The notes beneath the pieces were generated by a model. That model did no database searches. It was not told the origin of the DNA and worked only from the letters and a program-made list of their open reading frames with translations. The translations under genes and the position numbers were made by a program. Of a stretch of 64,000 nucleotides of DNA, positions 8,800 to 18,529 are shown piece by piece. The stretch spans positions 5,208,373-5,272,372 of the forward strand of contig NZ_KE386572.1 of NCBI RefSeq assembly GCF_000427665.1, read 5' to 3'. Position 1 is the stretch's first letter; every line of letters starts with the position of its first letter. This stretch comes from Geminicoccus roseus DSM 18922 (GTDB taxonomy: Bacteria > Pseudomonadota > Alphaproteobacteria > Geminicoccales > Geminicoccaceae).

Positions 8800-9282
8800 T
8801 CAGTCGTTGGCGCGATGGGTCTCGCGCAGGAGGCGCTGCTTGTCGCGCTGCCAGTCGCGCTCCTTCTCGCTCTCGCGCTTGTCGACCATCTTCTTGCCGC
8901 GGGCCAGGCCCAGCTCGACCTTCGCCCAGCCGCGCTCGTTGAAGTAGATCGAGAGCGGCACCACGGTCAGGCCCTTACGCTGCACGGCCCCCTTCAGGCT
9001 GTCGATCTGCCGGCGGCGCATCAGCAGCTTCCGCGGCCGGCGGGTCTCGTGGTTGAACTGGTTGCCGCCGTGGAACTCCGGAATGTAGGCGTTGAACAGC
9101 CAGAGATCGCCCTGCATCTCGCCGGCATGGGCGTCGCCGATGGTCGACCGCCCCTCGCGCAGCGACTTCACCTCGGTGCCATTGAGCACCAGGCCGGCCT
9201 CGAACCGTTCATCGATGAAATACTCGTACAGAGCCTTGCGGTTCTGCGCGACGACCTTGCGGCCTTCCTGCTTCTTCGCCAA
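8800..9282 (-). CDS. smpB: SsrA-binding protein SmpB
   Basis: 160 aa tmRNA-binding protein for trans-translation rescue of stalled ribosomes. The beta-barrel core includes [26 protein letters not shown] and the [11 protein letters not shown] segment that contacts tmRNA. The C-terminal basic tail [18 protein letters not shown] is the part that enters the mRNA channel. It sits 10 bp after dapA on the same strand, a common alphaproteobacterial dapA-smpB arrangement, so it is probably co-transcribed. The tmRNA gene itself is not in the window. Confidence 0.96.
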   Translation of the reverse strand: MAKKQEGRKVVAQNRKALYEYFIDERFEAGLVLNGTEVKSLREGRSTIGDAHAGEMQGDLWLFNAYIPEFHGGNQFNHETRRPRKLLMRRRQIDSLKGAVQRKGLTVVPLSIYFNERGWAKVELGLARGKKMVDKRESEKERDWQRDKQRLLRETHRAND

Positions 9283-9292
9283 AGCGACCTTC

Positions 9293-10168
9293 TCAGTTCG
9301 TCAAGCCGACCGCGCGCAGCGCCGAGTCGATGCGTTCCTTCGATGCCGGCTGCGGCTCCACCAGCGGGAGCCGGAGCTCCGAGCGGCAGCGACCCAGCCG
9401 GGACAAGGCATATTTGGTGGGTGCCGGGCTGCTTTCACAGAACAGCGCCTGGTGCAGCGGCATCAGGCGGCGATGAATCTCCAGCGCCTCGCCGGTGCGG
9501 CCGGCGGCCCAGGCGTCATGCAGATCCGCGCACAGCTTCGGCGCGACGTTGGCGGTGACCGAGATGCAGCCATGGCCGCCATGGGCCAGGAAGGCCACGA
9601 TGTTGGCGTCCTCGCCCGACACCTGCAGGAACTCGCTGCCGCAGGTCTCGGTGGTCAGCAGCGGGCGGACGATGTCGTTGGAAGCGTCCTTGACCCCCAC
9701 GATCCGTGGCAGCTCGGCCAGCCGGCCCATCGTTTCCGGGGTCATGTCGACGATGCTGCGCCCGGGAATGTTGTAGATGATGATCGGGATGCCGGTCTGC
9801 TCGTGGATCGCATGGTAGTGGGCGTACAGGCCGGCCTGGGTGGGCTTGTTGTAGTAGGGCGTCACCACCAGGGCTGCGTCGGCGCCGGCCCGCTCGGCAT
9901 GCTGGGTGAGGCTGATCGCCTCGGCGGTGCTGTTGGAGCCCGCCCCGGCGATCACCGGCTTGCGGCCGGCCACCACCTCGATGCACAGCTCCACCACCCG
10001 CTCGTGCTCGGCGTGGCTGAGGGTCGGGCTCTCGCCGGTGGTACCGACCGGGACGAAACCGTCGGTGCCTTCGGCGATGTGCCATTCGACCAGCTCGCGC
10101 AGCGCTTTCTCGTCGACCGCACCGTCGCGAAACGGAGTGACTAGCGCGACGATGGAGCCACGAAACAT
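9293..10168 (-). CDS. dapA: 4-hydroxy-tetrahydrodipicolinate synthase DapA
   Basis: 291 aa, matching the family length. It condenses pyruvate with aspartate semialdehyde in lysine and diaminopimelate synthesis. The pyruvate-binding GTTGESPTL loop is near residue 43, the catalytic tyrosine lies in the IIYNIPGRS segment near residue 133, and the Schiff-base lysine in VGVKDAS near residue 161. A TTG lies three codons upstream, but the ATG at 10168 gives the usual N-terminus [13 protein letters not shown]. smpB follows 10 bp later. The divergent lytic transglycosylase shares the upstream gap, so two murein-related functions sit side by side. Confidence 0.95.
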   Translation of the reverse strand: MFRGSIVALVTPFRDGAVDEKALRELVEWHIAEGTDGFVPVGTTGESPTLSHAEHERVVELCIEVVAGRKPVIAGAGSNSTAEAISLTQHAERAGADAALVVTPYYNKPTQAGLYAHYHAIHEQTGIPIIIYNIPGRSIVDMTPETMGRLAELPRIVGVKDASNDIVRPLLTTETCGSEFLQVSGEDANIVAFLAHGGHGCISVTANVAPKLCADLHDAWAAGRTGEALEIHRRLMPLHQALFCESSPAPTKYALSRLGRCRSELRLPLVEPQPASKERIDSALRAVGLTN

Positions 10169-10281
10169 ACTTTTCAACCTTCTGGTTCTTTCGGCTTGGA
10201 GCCGTGCCCGTGATCAACGATAGTCGCCTGCGCCTGCCTCCGGCAAGTCGGGGGCACGATCCCTTCGGGAACGGTTACGCG

Positions 10282-12342
10282 ATGCGCAGCGCTTGGTTGC
10301 CCGACCTGGCCCCTCCACCCGGGTCCCCCGCCAGCTCCGCCCCTTCTTCCACCCCCTGCCCTCCCCTCCCGCGAAAGACCTGGTGGCGGCCCGCCCTGGC
10401 CGCGCTCGTGCTCGGCCTGGCGGTCCTGGCCGCACCGGGGCCGGCCGGCGCCGAGAGCGTGCAGGACGTGCTGCGCGCGGTCGAGGCCGGGCATTTCTCC
10501 TGGGCGCGCGCCAAGGCCGACGACGCCGGCGGCGACCTCCTGCGCGACTACGTGGCCTGGCGCGAGCTGCGCGACGGCAAGCCGCTGCCGGCGTTCGACA
10601 GGTTCGAGGCGTTCCTGGCCGGGGAGCCCGACTGGCCCAGCATCGGCCGGATCCAGCGCCGCGCCGAGGAGGCCATGGATGCCACCGTCCCGGACCAGGA
10701 GGTGCTGGCGTTCTTCGCCAAGCGCGACCCGGTCACCCGCCAGGGCCGGACCCGGATGGCCCTGGCCCTGCTGGACCAGGGCGACCGGGCGAACGCCGCG
10801 CGGATCGCCGGGCTGGCCTGGGTGGACGGCCGGTTCTCGGCCGGCGAGGAGCAGTATTTCCTGGTCCGTCTGGGCGAGCTGATCACGCCGGAGCAGCAGC
10901 GCGCCCGCCTGGATGCCCTGCTGGCGGCCGGCAGCCGGGACGAGGCACGCCGCCAGGCCAAGCGGCTCGACCAGGGCCATCGCCGGCTGGCCGAGGCGCG
11001 CATCCTGCTGCAGTCCGATTCCAGCGGCATCGACCGGGCCGTGGCCGCGGTGCCGGAGGCGCTCAAAACCGATCCGGGCCTGACCCTGGACCGGATCGCC
11101 CGGGCACGCCGGGACGGGCGCGACGCCCGGGCACGCGAGCTCCTGCTGCTGATCCGCAGCGCCAAGGCGCAGCCGGCCGCATGGTGGCGGGAGCGGCACA
11201 TCCAGATCCGCGACCGGATCGATGCCGGCGCCTACAAGGAAGCCTACCGTTTGGCGGTGGCGCACCGGCAGCCCGAGGACCATCCGAGCTTCGCCGACGC
11301 GGAATGGCTGGCCGGCTGGCTGGCCCTGAGCTTCCTGGACCAGCCCAAGGACGCCGCCGCCCATTTCCAGAAGATGACCGACGCGGTCGGCTCGCCGATC
11401 AGCCTGGCCCGCGGCGCCTATTGGACCGGCCGGGCGCAGGCCAGGGCCGGCAAGCCGGAATGGGCGGCCGAGAGCTGGAGGGCCGCAGGCCGGCACGGCA
11501 CCGCCTTCTATGGGCAGATCGCCTGGCTGGAGACCGGCCAGGCGCCGAGCCTCCCGTCGCTGGACTTCCCGGCCCCTGGCAAGAAGGCCGAAGCGGCGTT
11601 CGCGGAGCGCAGGCAGGTCAGGCTCGCGCGCCTGCTGTGCGCGCAGAACGGCAAGCCCCAGGCCGGGCCGATCCTGGCGCATCTGGCGGAGACGGCCCTG
11701 GACGATCCGGCGACGCTTGGCCAGGTGGCCGATCTCGCCGCCTCCTGCGACCGGCTGGACACGGTGGTGCAGACGGCCCGGCTGGGCCAGCGCGGCGGCG
11801 ACCTGCGGGCCGCGGCCGCCTTTCCGGCACCGCCCTTCCTGGCCCTCATCGACCCGTCCGGGGTCGACCCGGCGCTGGTGACCGCGATCGCGCGTCAGGA
11901 GAGCCAGTTCGATCCCCGCGCGCAGAGCCCGAGCGGGGCGCTCGGCCTGCTGCAGCTGATGCCGGGCACCGCCAAGGCGATGGCGCGCAAGCAGGGCCTC
12001 GACTATGCCGCCTCCCGCCTGCTGACCGACCCGGTCTACAACGTCTCGCTCGGGCGGACCTACATGGCCGAGCAGCTGCGCCGCTGGGGAGAGCCGGCCC
12101 TGGCGATCGCCGCCTACAATGCCGGGCCCAGACGGGTCGACAGCTGGATTGCCCGCTATGGCGACCCGCGCGGCAAGGGGCTGCACCGGCTGATCGACTG
12201 GATGGAGCTCATTCCGTTCGCCGAGACGCGCAACTATGTTCAGCGGGTCCTGGAGGGCCGCAACGTCTACCGCCTGCGCTTTGGCTGGAATGCCGAGGTG
12301 GCCGGCCACCCGTTCGAACCGAGCTCCAGCGACCCGTCCTGA
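10282..12342 (+). CDS. slt: soluble lytic murein transglycosylase
   Basis: About 686 aa periplasmic lytic transglycosylase that cleaves glycan strands to 1,6-anhydromuramyl products. After a basic stretch, a signal peptide core LAALVLGLAVLAAPGPAGA lies near residues 30-48. A long helical superhelix rich in paired Leu/Ala helices follows. The C-terminal SLT catalytic domain begins near residue 530, with the glutamate in ARQESQF, the SGALGLLQLMPGTA motif and AIAAYNAGPRRVD. ATG 10282 was chosen over GTG 10204 (26 codons upstream) because the extra residues add nothing recognisable; the earlier start cannot be excluded. The next gene begins 37 bp downstream. Confidence 0.9.
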   Translation: MRSAWLPDLAPPPGSPASSAPSSTPCPPLPRKTWWRPALAALVLGLAVLAAPGPAGAESVQDVLRAVEAGHFSWARAKADDAGGDLLRDYVAWRELRDGKPLPAFDRFEAFLAGEPDWPSIGRIQRRAEEAMDATVPDQEVLAFFAKRDPVTRQGRTRMALALLDQGDRANAARIAGLAWVDGRFSAGEEQYFLVRLGELITPEQQRARLDALLAAGSRDEARRQAKRLDQGHRRLAEARILLQSDSSGIDRAVAAVPEALKTDPGLTLDRIARARRDGRDARARELLLLIRSAKAQPAAWWRERHIQIRDRIDAGAYKEAYRLAVAHRQPEDHPSFADAEWLAGWLALSFLDQPKDAAAHFQKMTDAVGSPISLARGAYWTGRAQARAGKPEWAAESWRAAGRHGTAFYGQIAWLETGQAPSLPSLDFPAPGKKAEAAFAERRQVRLARLLCAQNGKPQAGPILAHLAETALDDPATLGQVADLAASCDRLDTVVQTARLGQRGGDLRAAAAFPAPPFLALIDPSGVDPALVTAIARQESQFDPRAQSPSGALGLLQLMPGTAKAMARKQGLDYAASRLLTDPVYNVSLGRTYMAEQLRRWGEPALAIAAYNAGPRRVDSWIARYGDPRGKGLHRLIDWMELIPFAETRNYVQRVLEGRNVYRLRFGWNAEVAGHPFEPSSSDPS

Positions 12343-12379
12343 GCCGCCCGACCGTCCGCCCACCTCCCGGAGATCCGCC

Positions 12380-13372
12380 TTGCCCGCCGATGACGACCTG
12401 CCGCTCTCGATCGACGCGATCCGGGCGGCGGCCGAGCGCCTGGACGGCCTCGCCCTGCGCACGCCGCTCCTGGAGAGCCCGCTCCTGAACGCCCGGCTGG
12501 GCGGGCGGCTCCTGGTCAAGGCGGAGTGCCTGCAGCGGACCGGCAGCTTCAAGTTCCGCGGCGCCTACAACGCGGTCACCGCCGCCGGCGGCCGGCCGGT
12601 GGTGGCGTTCTCGTCGGGCAACCACGCCCAGGGGGTCGCCCACGCCGCCCAGATCTCCAACAACGCCGCGACCATCATCATGCCGGCCGATGCGCCGCGC
12701 ACCAAGATCGAGAACACCCGCGCCTACGGCGCCGAGGTGGTGCTCTACGACCGCCGCAACGAGGATCGCGAGGCGATCGGCGCCAGGATCGCGGCGGAGC
12801 AGGACGCGGTGCTGGTGCGCCCCTACGACGACCCGCTGGTGATGGCCGGCCAGGGAACCGTGGGGCTGGAGATCGCCCAGCAGTGCCGGGCGCTCGGCAT
12901 CGTGCCGGACGTGGTGGCGGCGCCTGCCAGCGGCGGCGGGCTGATCGCCGGCATCGCCACGGCGATCCGCGACAGCTTCCCGGACACCGAGCTGCGGGTG
13001 GCCGAGCCGGCCGGGTTCGACGACCATGCCCGCTCGCTGGAGCGCGGGGAGCGGGTCGCCCATGGCGGCGCCGGCCAAACGATCTGCGACGCGCTGATGG
13101 CGCCGATCCCGGGCGAGCTCACCTTTGTGGTCAACCGGCGGCTCCTGGCCGGCGGGGCGGTGGTGGACGACGAAGCAGTGCGCGACGCGATGCGGGCGGC
13201 GTTCCGGTTCTTCAAGCTGGTGGTGGAACCGGGCGGTGCGGTGGCGCTGGCCACCGTGCTGGCCGGCGTGGTGCCCGCCAGGGGCCGGACCGTGGTCGCG
13301 GTGCTGTCCGGCGGCAACGTGGATGCCGAGCTGTTCCGGGACGTGCTGGCGGAAAGCCCGGCGGCCCGATGA
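12380..13372 (+). CDS. threonine/serine dehydratase-like PLP enzyme
   Basis: 330 aa, a fold-type II PLP enzyme of the serine/threonine dehydratase group without the regulatory ACT domain (catabolic or serine-racemase-like length). The PLP lysine lies in SFKFRGAYNA near residue 57, the substrate loop SSGNHAQG near residue 81, and the phosphate-binding glycine loop SGGGLIAG near residue 181. TTG is the start: GGAG stands about 8 nt upstream and the protein then begins in the usual register. It ends in an ATGA overlap with the next hydrolase gene, so the two are translationally coupled. The substrate (Thr, Ser or racemisation) is not resolved. Confidence 0.88.
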   Translation: MPADDDLPLSIDAIRAAAERLDGLALRTPLLESPLLNARLGGRLLVKAECLQRTGSFKFRGAYNAVTAAGGRPVVAFSSGNHAQGVAHAAQISNNAATIIMPADAPRTKIENTRAYGAEVVLYDRRNEDREAIGARIAAEQDAVLVRPYDDPLVMAGQGTVGLEIAQQCRALGIVPDVVAAPASGGGLIAGIATAIRDSFPDTELRVAEPAGFDDHARSLERGERVAHGGAGQTICDALMAPIPGELTFVVNRRLLAGGAVVDDEAVRDAMRAAFRFFKLVVEPGGAVALATVLAGVVPARGRTVVAVLSGGNVDAELFRDVLAESPAAR

Positions 13373-14286
13373 CCGGCCAGCGGGAGACCCGGGTCGACTG
13401 GCCCACGGTCGACGGGCTGCGGCTGCGCTGCGTCACCTGGCGCGGCGAGGGGCAGCGCCGCGGCACCGTGGTGATCTGCAACGGCCGGACCGAGTTCGTC
13501 GAGAAGTACCAGGGCGTCGTGCCGGAGCTGCTGGAGCGCCGCTTCGACGTGGTCGCCTTCGACTGGCGCGGCCAGGGCCTGTCGGACCGGCTGCTGGCCG
13601 ACCGGGCCAAGGGCCACATCGAGCGCTACGAGGACTACCAGGCCGACCTTGCCGCGATCACCGAGCTGGTCGAGGCGCGCCGCCTGCCCGGGCCGCGCCT
13701 GATGCTGGCCCATTCCATGGGCGGCCAGGTCGGCCTGCGCTTCCTGCACGACCGGCCGGGCTTCTTTGCCGGGGCGGCGATGACGGCCCCCCTGATCCAG
13801 ATGCGGTTCGGCAACCTTGCCGCCTCGGCCGTCTCGGCCATGGTCCGGCTGATGTGCCTGATCGGCCGGGCGGAGGCCTATGTGCCGGGCCAGGGCCCCA
13901 GGCCCTACGCCTACCATCCGTTCGAAGGCAACGTGCTTACCAGCAGCGAGGAGCACTACCTGGCGTTCCGCGCCCTGCTCGAGGCCGATCCGGAGCTGCG
14001 CCTGGGCGGGCCGACCCATGGCTGGGTGCGCGCCGGGCTGCGCTCGATCGCGCAGACCCATCGGCCGGCCTATGCCGCGGCGATCCAGGTCCCGGTTCTC
14101 CTGGCGCGGGCCGAGAACGAGCAGGTGGTCGACAACCCCGCCATCGGCCAGATGGCCGAATGGCTTCCCAAGGGCGAACTGCTGGAGATCGCCCAGGCGC
14201 GCCACGAGATCCTGATCGAGCAGGCGCCGGCGCGCCGGGCGTTCTGGGACGGGTTCGACCGCTGGCTCAGCCGGATTCCGAGCTGA
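13369..14286 (+). CDS. alpha/beta hydrolase, lysophospholipase-like (serine aminopeptidase S33 type)
   Basis: 305 aa. Landmarks are the early CNGRTEFVEKY segment near residue 40 (usual for the PldB/monoacylglycerol lipase-like group), FDWRGQGLSDR near residue 63, the nucleophile AHSMGG near residue 108, an acidic residue in ARAENEQVVDN near residue 245 and the final histidine in ARHEILIE near residue 278. It overlaps the PLP dehydratase stop by ATGA, and its own 3' end overlaps the convergent uracil-DNA glycosylase gene by 20 bp. Esterase or lysophospholipase activity is inferred from the family. Confidence 0.85.
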   Translation: MTGQRETRVDWPTVDGLRLRCVTWRGEGQRRGTVVICNGRTEFVEKYQGVVPELLERRFDVVAFDWRGQGLSDRLLADRAKGHIERYEDYQADLAAITELVEARRLPGPRLMLAHSMGGQVGLRFLHDRPGFFAGAAMTAPLIQMRFGNLAASAVSAMVRLMCLIGRAEAYVPGQGPRPYAYHPFEGNVLTSSEEHYLAFRALLEADPELRLGGPTHGWVRAGLRSIAQTHRPAYAAAIQVPVLLARAENEQVVDNPAIGQMAEWLPKGELLEIAQARHEILIEQAPARRAFWDGFDRWLSRIPS

Positions 14287-14908
14287 GCGCCGCCACCGTG
14301 CGGACGATCTCCTCGACCATCGGGTAGGTGAGCCGGTTGGTCTGCACGTTGTAGCGCGAGGTGTGGTAGCTGCAGACCAGCCGGGTACCCTCGTCGACCT
14401 GGTGGACCGCCCCGTGGCCGAACGGCAGTTCCGACGGCTTGCGGCCAAGGGCGCGCACCGTCGATTCGTGGGCAATCCGGCCCAGCACCAGCACGACCCG
14501 GGGCCGCGGCGGAACAGTCAGCTCGTCGACCAGGAAGCGCCGGCAGGTCGCCACCTCGGCCGGGGTCGGCTTGTTCTCAGGGGGCACGCAGCGTGCGGCG
14601 TTGGTGACCCGGCTGCCGACCAGACGGAAGCCGTCGGCCGGGTCCGCCCGGTACTCGCCCGCCGCCAGGCCATGCCTGGCCAGCGCCGCATAGAGGACGT
14701 CGCCGGCAAAGTCGCCGGTGAACGGGCGCCCGGTGCGGTTGGCGCCGCGCAGCCCGGGTGCCAGCCCCACGATCAGGAGGCGGGCATCGGCCGGACCGAA
14801 GGAGGGCACCGGCGCATGGTGCCAGCCGGGAAACTTCGCCCGGTTGGCAGCCCGGAACGCGGCCAGCCGCGGGCAGAGCGGACAATCCGCCGGCGGCACG
14901 GCACGCAC
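14267..14908 (-). CDS. uracil-DNA glycosylase, family 5 (UdgB) type
   Basis: 213 aa base-excision repair glycosylase. Motif A reads GLAPGLRGANRTGRPFTGD near residues 48-66, the family 5 form that lacks the polar catalytic residue of family 1. N-terminal cysteines CPLCPR near residue 9 and further cysteines fit the iron-sulphur cluster site. Motif B is SYHTSRYNVQT near residue 180, where a threonine replaces the usual proline of the HPS core, so the motif is slightly unusual. The start is GTG. The 3' end overlaps the hydrolase tail to tail by 20 bp. The NYN gene lies 14 bp upstream on the same strand. Confidence 0.85.
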   Translation of the reverse strand: MRAVPPADCPLCPRLAAFRAANRAKFPGWHHAPVPSFGPADARLLIVGLAPGLRGANRTGRPFTGDFAGDVLYAALARHGLAAGEYRADPADGFRLVGSRVTNAARCVPPENKPTPAEVATCRRFLVDELTVPPRPRVVLVLGRIAHESTVRALGRKPSELPFGHGAVHQVDEGTRLVCSYHTSRYNVQTNRLTYPMVEEIVRTVAALSSESG

Positions 14909-14922
14909 CGCCCCCTGCCCGC

Positions 14923-15552
14923 TCAGCTCTCGACCTGCTCGTCGTCCTGCTCGTCCTCGCCGACCTCATTGTCGAGGTCATGGTCGTCGGCGGACATCGG
15001 CCGGTGGGTTTCCCGGGCGATCAGCGGCATCAGATCGGCCAGATCGACGAAAAAGTCGGCCTGGCGGCGCAACTCATCGGCGATCAGCGGCGGCTGGATC
15101 TTGATGGTGGAGATCACGGTGACGCGCTTGCCGCGCCGCTGGACCGCGTCGACCAGGCGCCGGAAATCGCCGTCGCCGGAGATCAGGACGATGTGGTCCA
15201 GGAAATGCGACTGTTCCATGATGTCGACCGCGATGTCGACATCCATGTTGCCCTTGTACTTCCGGCGGCCGGTGCTCTGGGTGTACTCCTTCAACGGCTT
15301 GGTCACCATGGTGTAGCCGTTGTAGTCCAGCCAGTCGACGAGCGGCCGGATCGGGGAGTACTCCTGTTCGTCCAGGAGAGCCGTGTAATAATAGGCCCGC
15401 ACGAATCGGCAGGACAGATTGAACGTGCGCAACAACCTCTTGTAGTCGATATCGAACGCGAGGGCGCGTGCGGCTTGGTACAGGTTGGCCCCGTCGATGA
15501 ACAGCGAGGTCCGATCGTCTGGGTGAAGGATATCAGAGGGCAGGAGCCCCAT
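14923..15552 (-). CDS. NYN-domain protein (LabA/DUF88-like putative nuclease)
   Basis: 209 aa with a PIN-like NYN fold. Acidic metal-site residues can be seen in LFIDGANLYQAA near residue 17, NMDVDIAVDIMEQ near residue 102 and LISGDGDFRRLVDAVQ near residue 120, the arrangement of LabA-like proteins that are predicted ribonucleases. The C-terminal tail of about 25 residues is very acidic (DDHDLDNEVGEDEQDDE). ATG 15552 is preceded by GGAG. It is divergent from rpoZ; conserved proximity to RNA polymerase omega and Rsh would fit an RNA-metabolism role, but that is inference. Confidence 0.85.
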   Translation of the reverse strand: MGLLPSDILHPDDRTSLFIDGANLYQAARALAFDIDYKRLLRTFNLSCRFVRAYYYTALLDEQEYSPIRPLVDWLDYNGYTMVTKPLKEYTQSTGRRKYKGNMDVDIAVDIMEQSHFLDHIVLISGDGDFRRLVDAVQRRGKRVTVISTIKIQPPLIADELRRQADFFVDLADLMPLIARETHRPMSADDHDLDNEVGEDEQDDEQVES

Positions 15553-15821
15553 CGGGCCGCTCCGAGTGCGTTGTAATCTATTGTCCGCCGGGTGACGGAA
15601 CACGTGACTTAGAGCGTGGCAATCCGCTCGGCAACCGCCCTGCGACCAGGGCGCACTGTTCAATCACCTTGTGGTTGTTGATGGTGACGGTATCATGCCC
15701 GTCCCTCCGGGATATTTCATCAGTGTCATCTCGTCGCTTTTCGTTCGGCAGCCGTTTGCACCCGGGCCTGCGATGCATTAGATGAGCGGACGACGTCGTT
15801 TTTCCCTCCCGGAGTCTGTTC

Positions 15822-16193
15822 ATGGCCCGCATCACCGTCGAGGACTGCGTTGAGCGCGTCCCGAGCCGGTTCGAACTCGTCATGCTCGCAGCGCAGCGTG
15901 CGCGCGACGTGTCGGCCGGCGCCGCTCTCACCCTCGACCGCGACAACGACAAGAACCCTGTCGTGGCGCTGCGCGAGATCGCCGAGGACAAGGTCGAGCT
16001 GGACCATCTGCGCTACGAGATGATCCACGGCCTGCGTCGCCATGCCGAGGTCGGCAGCGAGGAGCCGGAGAGCCTGCAGGACGAGCTCGACGCGCTCATG
16101 CCTGCCCCGGATCTCGGCCAGATCGGCCAGATGCCGGAAGACGTGTCCTACCAGGACCAGGACATCGTCGAGGACGAGGGCTTCGATCGCTGA
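15822..16193 (+). CDS. rpoZ: RNA polymerase omega subunit
   Basis: 123 aa. The N-terminal half [19 protein letters not shown] and [13 protein letters not shown] is the conserved omega fold that clasps the beta-prime C-terminus, and [14 protein letters not shown] completes it. The C-terminal 45 residues are an acidic tail typical of alphaproteobacterial omega. A GGAG-type site precedes the ATG. rsh follows 49 bp later, the common rpoZ-spoT arrangement. Omega contributes to a (p)ppGpp site in Proteobacteria, so the pair is functionally linked. Confidence 0.95.
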   Translation: MARITVEDCVERVPSRFELVMLAAQRARDVSAGAALTLDRDNDKNPVVALREIAEDKVELDHLRYEMIHGLRRHAEVGSEEPESLQDELDALMPAPDLGQIGQMPEDVSYQDQDIVEDEGFDR

Positions 16194-16242
16194 ACACAGG
16201 CGAGGAGCGGCCGCGGTACGGGCAGCGGCGGCCGCCCCATCC

Positions 16243-18489
16243 ATGGAGAACGCGGCGACCGTGAAGCTCGAAGCCGGTGACGAACTCCTTCTGAACCCGC
16301 CCGCCGAGGCGTCGGCGGAACCGGCCAAGCCGGCACCACGCCGCAAGATCCTCCGCCAGTACGAGCTGGTCGACCTGGTCCGGGCCTACGACCCGAACGT
16401 CGACGAGGAGCTGCTGGACCGCGCCTACGTGTTCACCATGCGGGCGCACGGCTCGCAGCTGCGCGCGTCGGGCGACCCCTATTACCACCACCCTGTCGAG
16501 GTCGCCGGCATCCTGGCCGGGCTGAAGCTCGACACCGCCTCGATCGCCACCGGCCTGCTCCACGACACCGTGGAGGACACCGGCACCACCAATGCCGAGC
16601 TGGCCAAGCTGTTCGGCAAGGAGGTGGCGCGCCTGGTCGAGGGGGTGACCAAGCTCAACAAGATCGAGCTGCAGTCGGCCGAGACCGCGCAGGCCGAGAA
16701 TTTCCGCAAGCTGCTCCTCGCCATGAGCGAGGATATCCGGGTGCTGCTGGTCAAGCTGGCCGACCGGCTGCACAACATGCGCACGCTGCACTTCATCAAG
16801 AACGATGAGCGGCGCAAGCGGATCGCGCGGGAGACCATCGAGATCTATGCGCCGCTCGCCGAGCGGATCGGCATGGAATCGATGAAGGGCGAGCTGGAGG
16901 ACCTGGCGTTCGCCGCCTTGTGGCCCGAGCATCGCGAAGGGGTGCTGCACCGCCTGGACACGCTGCGCCAGGGCGATGAGGGCCTGATCGAGCGGATCTG
17001 CACCTCCCTGCGCGAGACCCTGCACAAGGAAGGCATCGAGGCCGAGATCACCGGGCGGGTGAAGTCGCCCTACTCGATCTGGCGCAAGATGCAGAACAAG
17101 AACGTCAGCTTCGAGCAGCTCTCGGACCTGATGGCGTTCCGGGTGATCGTGGGCACGGTCGGCGAGTGCTACGCCTCGCTCGGCATCATCCACGGCAAGT
17201 GGCAGACCCTGCCCGGGCGGTTCAAGGACTATATCAGCCTGCCCAAGCCGAACGGCTACCGCTCGCTGCACACCACGATCCTGGGGCCGGAAGGACGCAA
17301 GGTCGAGATCCAGATCCGCACCACCGAGATGCACGAGGTGGCGGAGCTCGGCGTGGCGGCGCACTGGGCCTACAAGGACGGCGAGCGGCCGCGCGACGGG
17401 CGGCAGTTCCGCTGGCTGCGCTCGCTGCTCGAGATCCTGGAGCATGCCAGCGACCCGGAGGAGTTCCTCGAGCACACCAAGCTCGAGATGTTCCAGGACC
17501 AGGCGTTCTGCTTCACGCCCAAGGGCCAGCTGATCAGCCTGCCGCGTGGCGCTACCCCGGTGGACTTCGCCTATGCGGTCCATTCCCAGATCGGCGATTC
17601 CTGCGTGGGCGCCAAGGTCGACGGGCGGATCGTGCAGCTGCGCACCCAGCTGAAAAACGGCGACCAGGTCCAGATCATCACCGCCAAGGGCGCCACGCCC
17701 TCGCCGGCCTGGGAGCGGTTTGTCGTCACCGGCAAGGCGCGCTCGCGGATCCGCCGGTTCCTGCGCCAGCAGCGCCGCTCGGAGTTCATCGAGCTGGGCA
17801 AGGACCAGGTGGTCAAGCTGGCCGAGCGCGAGCACCTGCCGTTCAGCGAGAAGCACCTGGACAAGGCCCGCCAGGCTTTGTCGCTGAAAAGCGTCGAGGA
17901 CCTGCTGGTCGCGGTGGGCGACGGCACGCTCCATGCCAAGAGCGTGGTCGACGCGGTGCGCAGCGAGCTGCAGCCGGCGCCGGTGCAGGAAGAGACCCTG
18001 CAGCCGCACCGCTCCAAGGGCGTGCCGATCGACCAGACCGAGCATGCCGGGCCGATCCGCGGCCTGCCGACCGGGGTGGCGTTCCATTTCGCCGGCTGCT
18101 GCCACCCGGTGCCGGGCGACCCGATCGTGGGCGTGGTGCGGACCGGCAAGGGGATCGCGATCCACCGGCTGGAATGCCGGACGGTGGCGGCCGAGGACCA
18201 TGCCGGCCTGATGACGCTCGGCTGGAACGGCCGCCTCGCCGATGCCACCGCCCCCGCCCGCCTAGCGGTAATGGTGACCAACAAGCCGGGTGCCCTCGGC
18301 ACGGTCAGCACGGTGATCGGCAAGCAGGGCGGCAACATCACCGACGTGCGGATGAACCGCAAGGACGAGGAGCTGTTCGAGATCGTGCTGGACGTCGAGG
18401 TCCAGTCGCGCGAGCAGCTCGACCAGATCCAGGCGGCGCTGCGCTCCAGCGCCATCGTCAACGGCGTGGACCGCCTGCTGATCGGCTGA
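16243..18489 (+). CDS. rsh: bifunctional (p)ppGpp synthetase/hydrolase (RelA/SpoT homologue)
   Basis: 748 aa, full-length Rsh. The HD hydrolase domain carries HHPVEVAGIL near residue 83 and LLHDTVEDTG near residue 105; the intact HD and ED residues predict active hydrolysis. The synthetase domain follows with GRVKSPYSIWRKMQ near residue 270, RFKDYISLPKPNGYRSLHTT near residue 327 and VEIQIRTTEMHEVAE. TGS begins near residue 420 (TPKGQLISLPRGATPVDFA), the conserved-cysteine region near residue 615 (FAGCCHPVPGD) and ACT at the C-terminus (NKPGALGTVSTVIGKQGGNI). It appears to be the single housekeeping stringent-response enzyme. ATG 16243 gives the usual start; upstream in-frame codons run into rpoZ. 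Confidence 0.95.
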   Translation: MENAATVKLEAGDELLLNPPAEASAEPAKPAPRRKILRQYELVDLVRAYDPNVDEELLDRAYVFTMRAHGSQLRASGDPYYHHPVEVAGILAGLKLDTASIATGLLHDTVEDTGTTNAELAKLFGKEVARLVEGVTKLNKIELQSAETAQAENFRKLLLAMSEDIRVLLVKLADRLHNMRTLHFIKNDERRKRIARETIEIYAPLAERIGMESMKGELEDLAFAALWPEHREGVLHRLDTLRQGDEGLIERICTSLRETLHKEGIEAEITGRVKSPYSIWRKMQNKNVSFEQLSDLMAFRVIVGTVGECYASLGIIHGKWQTLPGRFKDYISLPKPNGYRSLHTTILGPEGRKVEIQIRTTEMHEVAELGVAAHWAYKDGERPRDGRQFRWLRSLLEILEHASDPEEFLEHTKLEMFQDQAFCFTPKGQLISLPRGATPVDFAYAVHSQIGDSCVGAKVDGRIVQLRTQLKNGDQVQIITAKGATPSPAWERFVVTGKARSRIRRFLRQQRRSEFIELGKDQVVKLAEREHLPFSEKHLDKARQALSLKSVEDLLVAVGDGTLHAKSVVDAVRSELQPAPVQEETLQPHRSKGVPIDQTEHAGPIRGLPTGVAFHFAGCCHPVPGDPIVGVVRTGKGIAIHRLECRTVAAEDHAGLMTLGWNGRLADATAPARLAVMVTNKPGALGTVSTVIGKQGGNITDVRMNRKDEELFEIVLDVEVQSREQLDQIQAALRSSAIVNGVDRLLIG

Positions 18490-18529
18490 CCGGGCGGACT
18501 TGCCCGACCAGGATCGAGGAGCGGCCGCC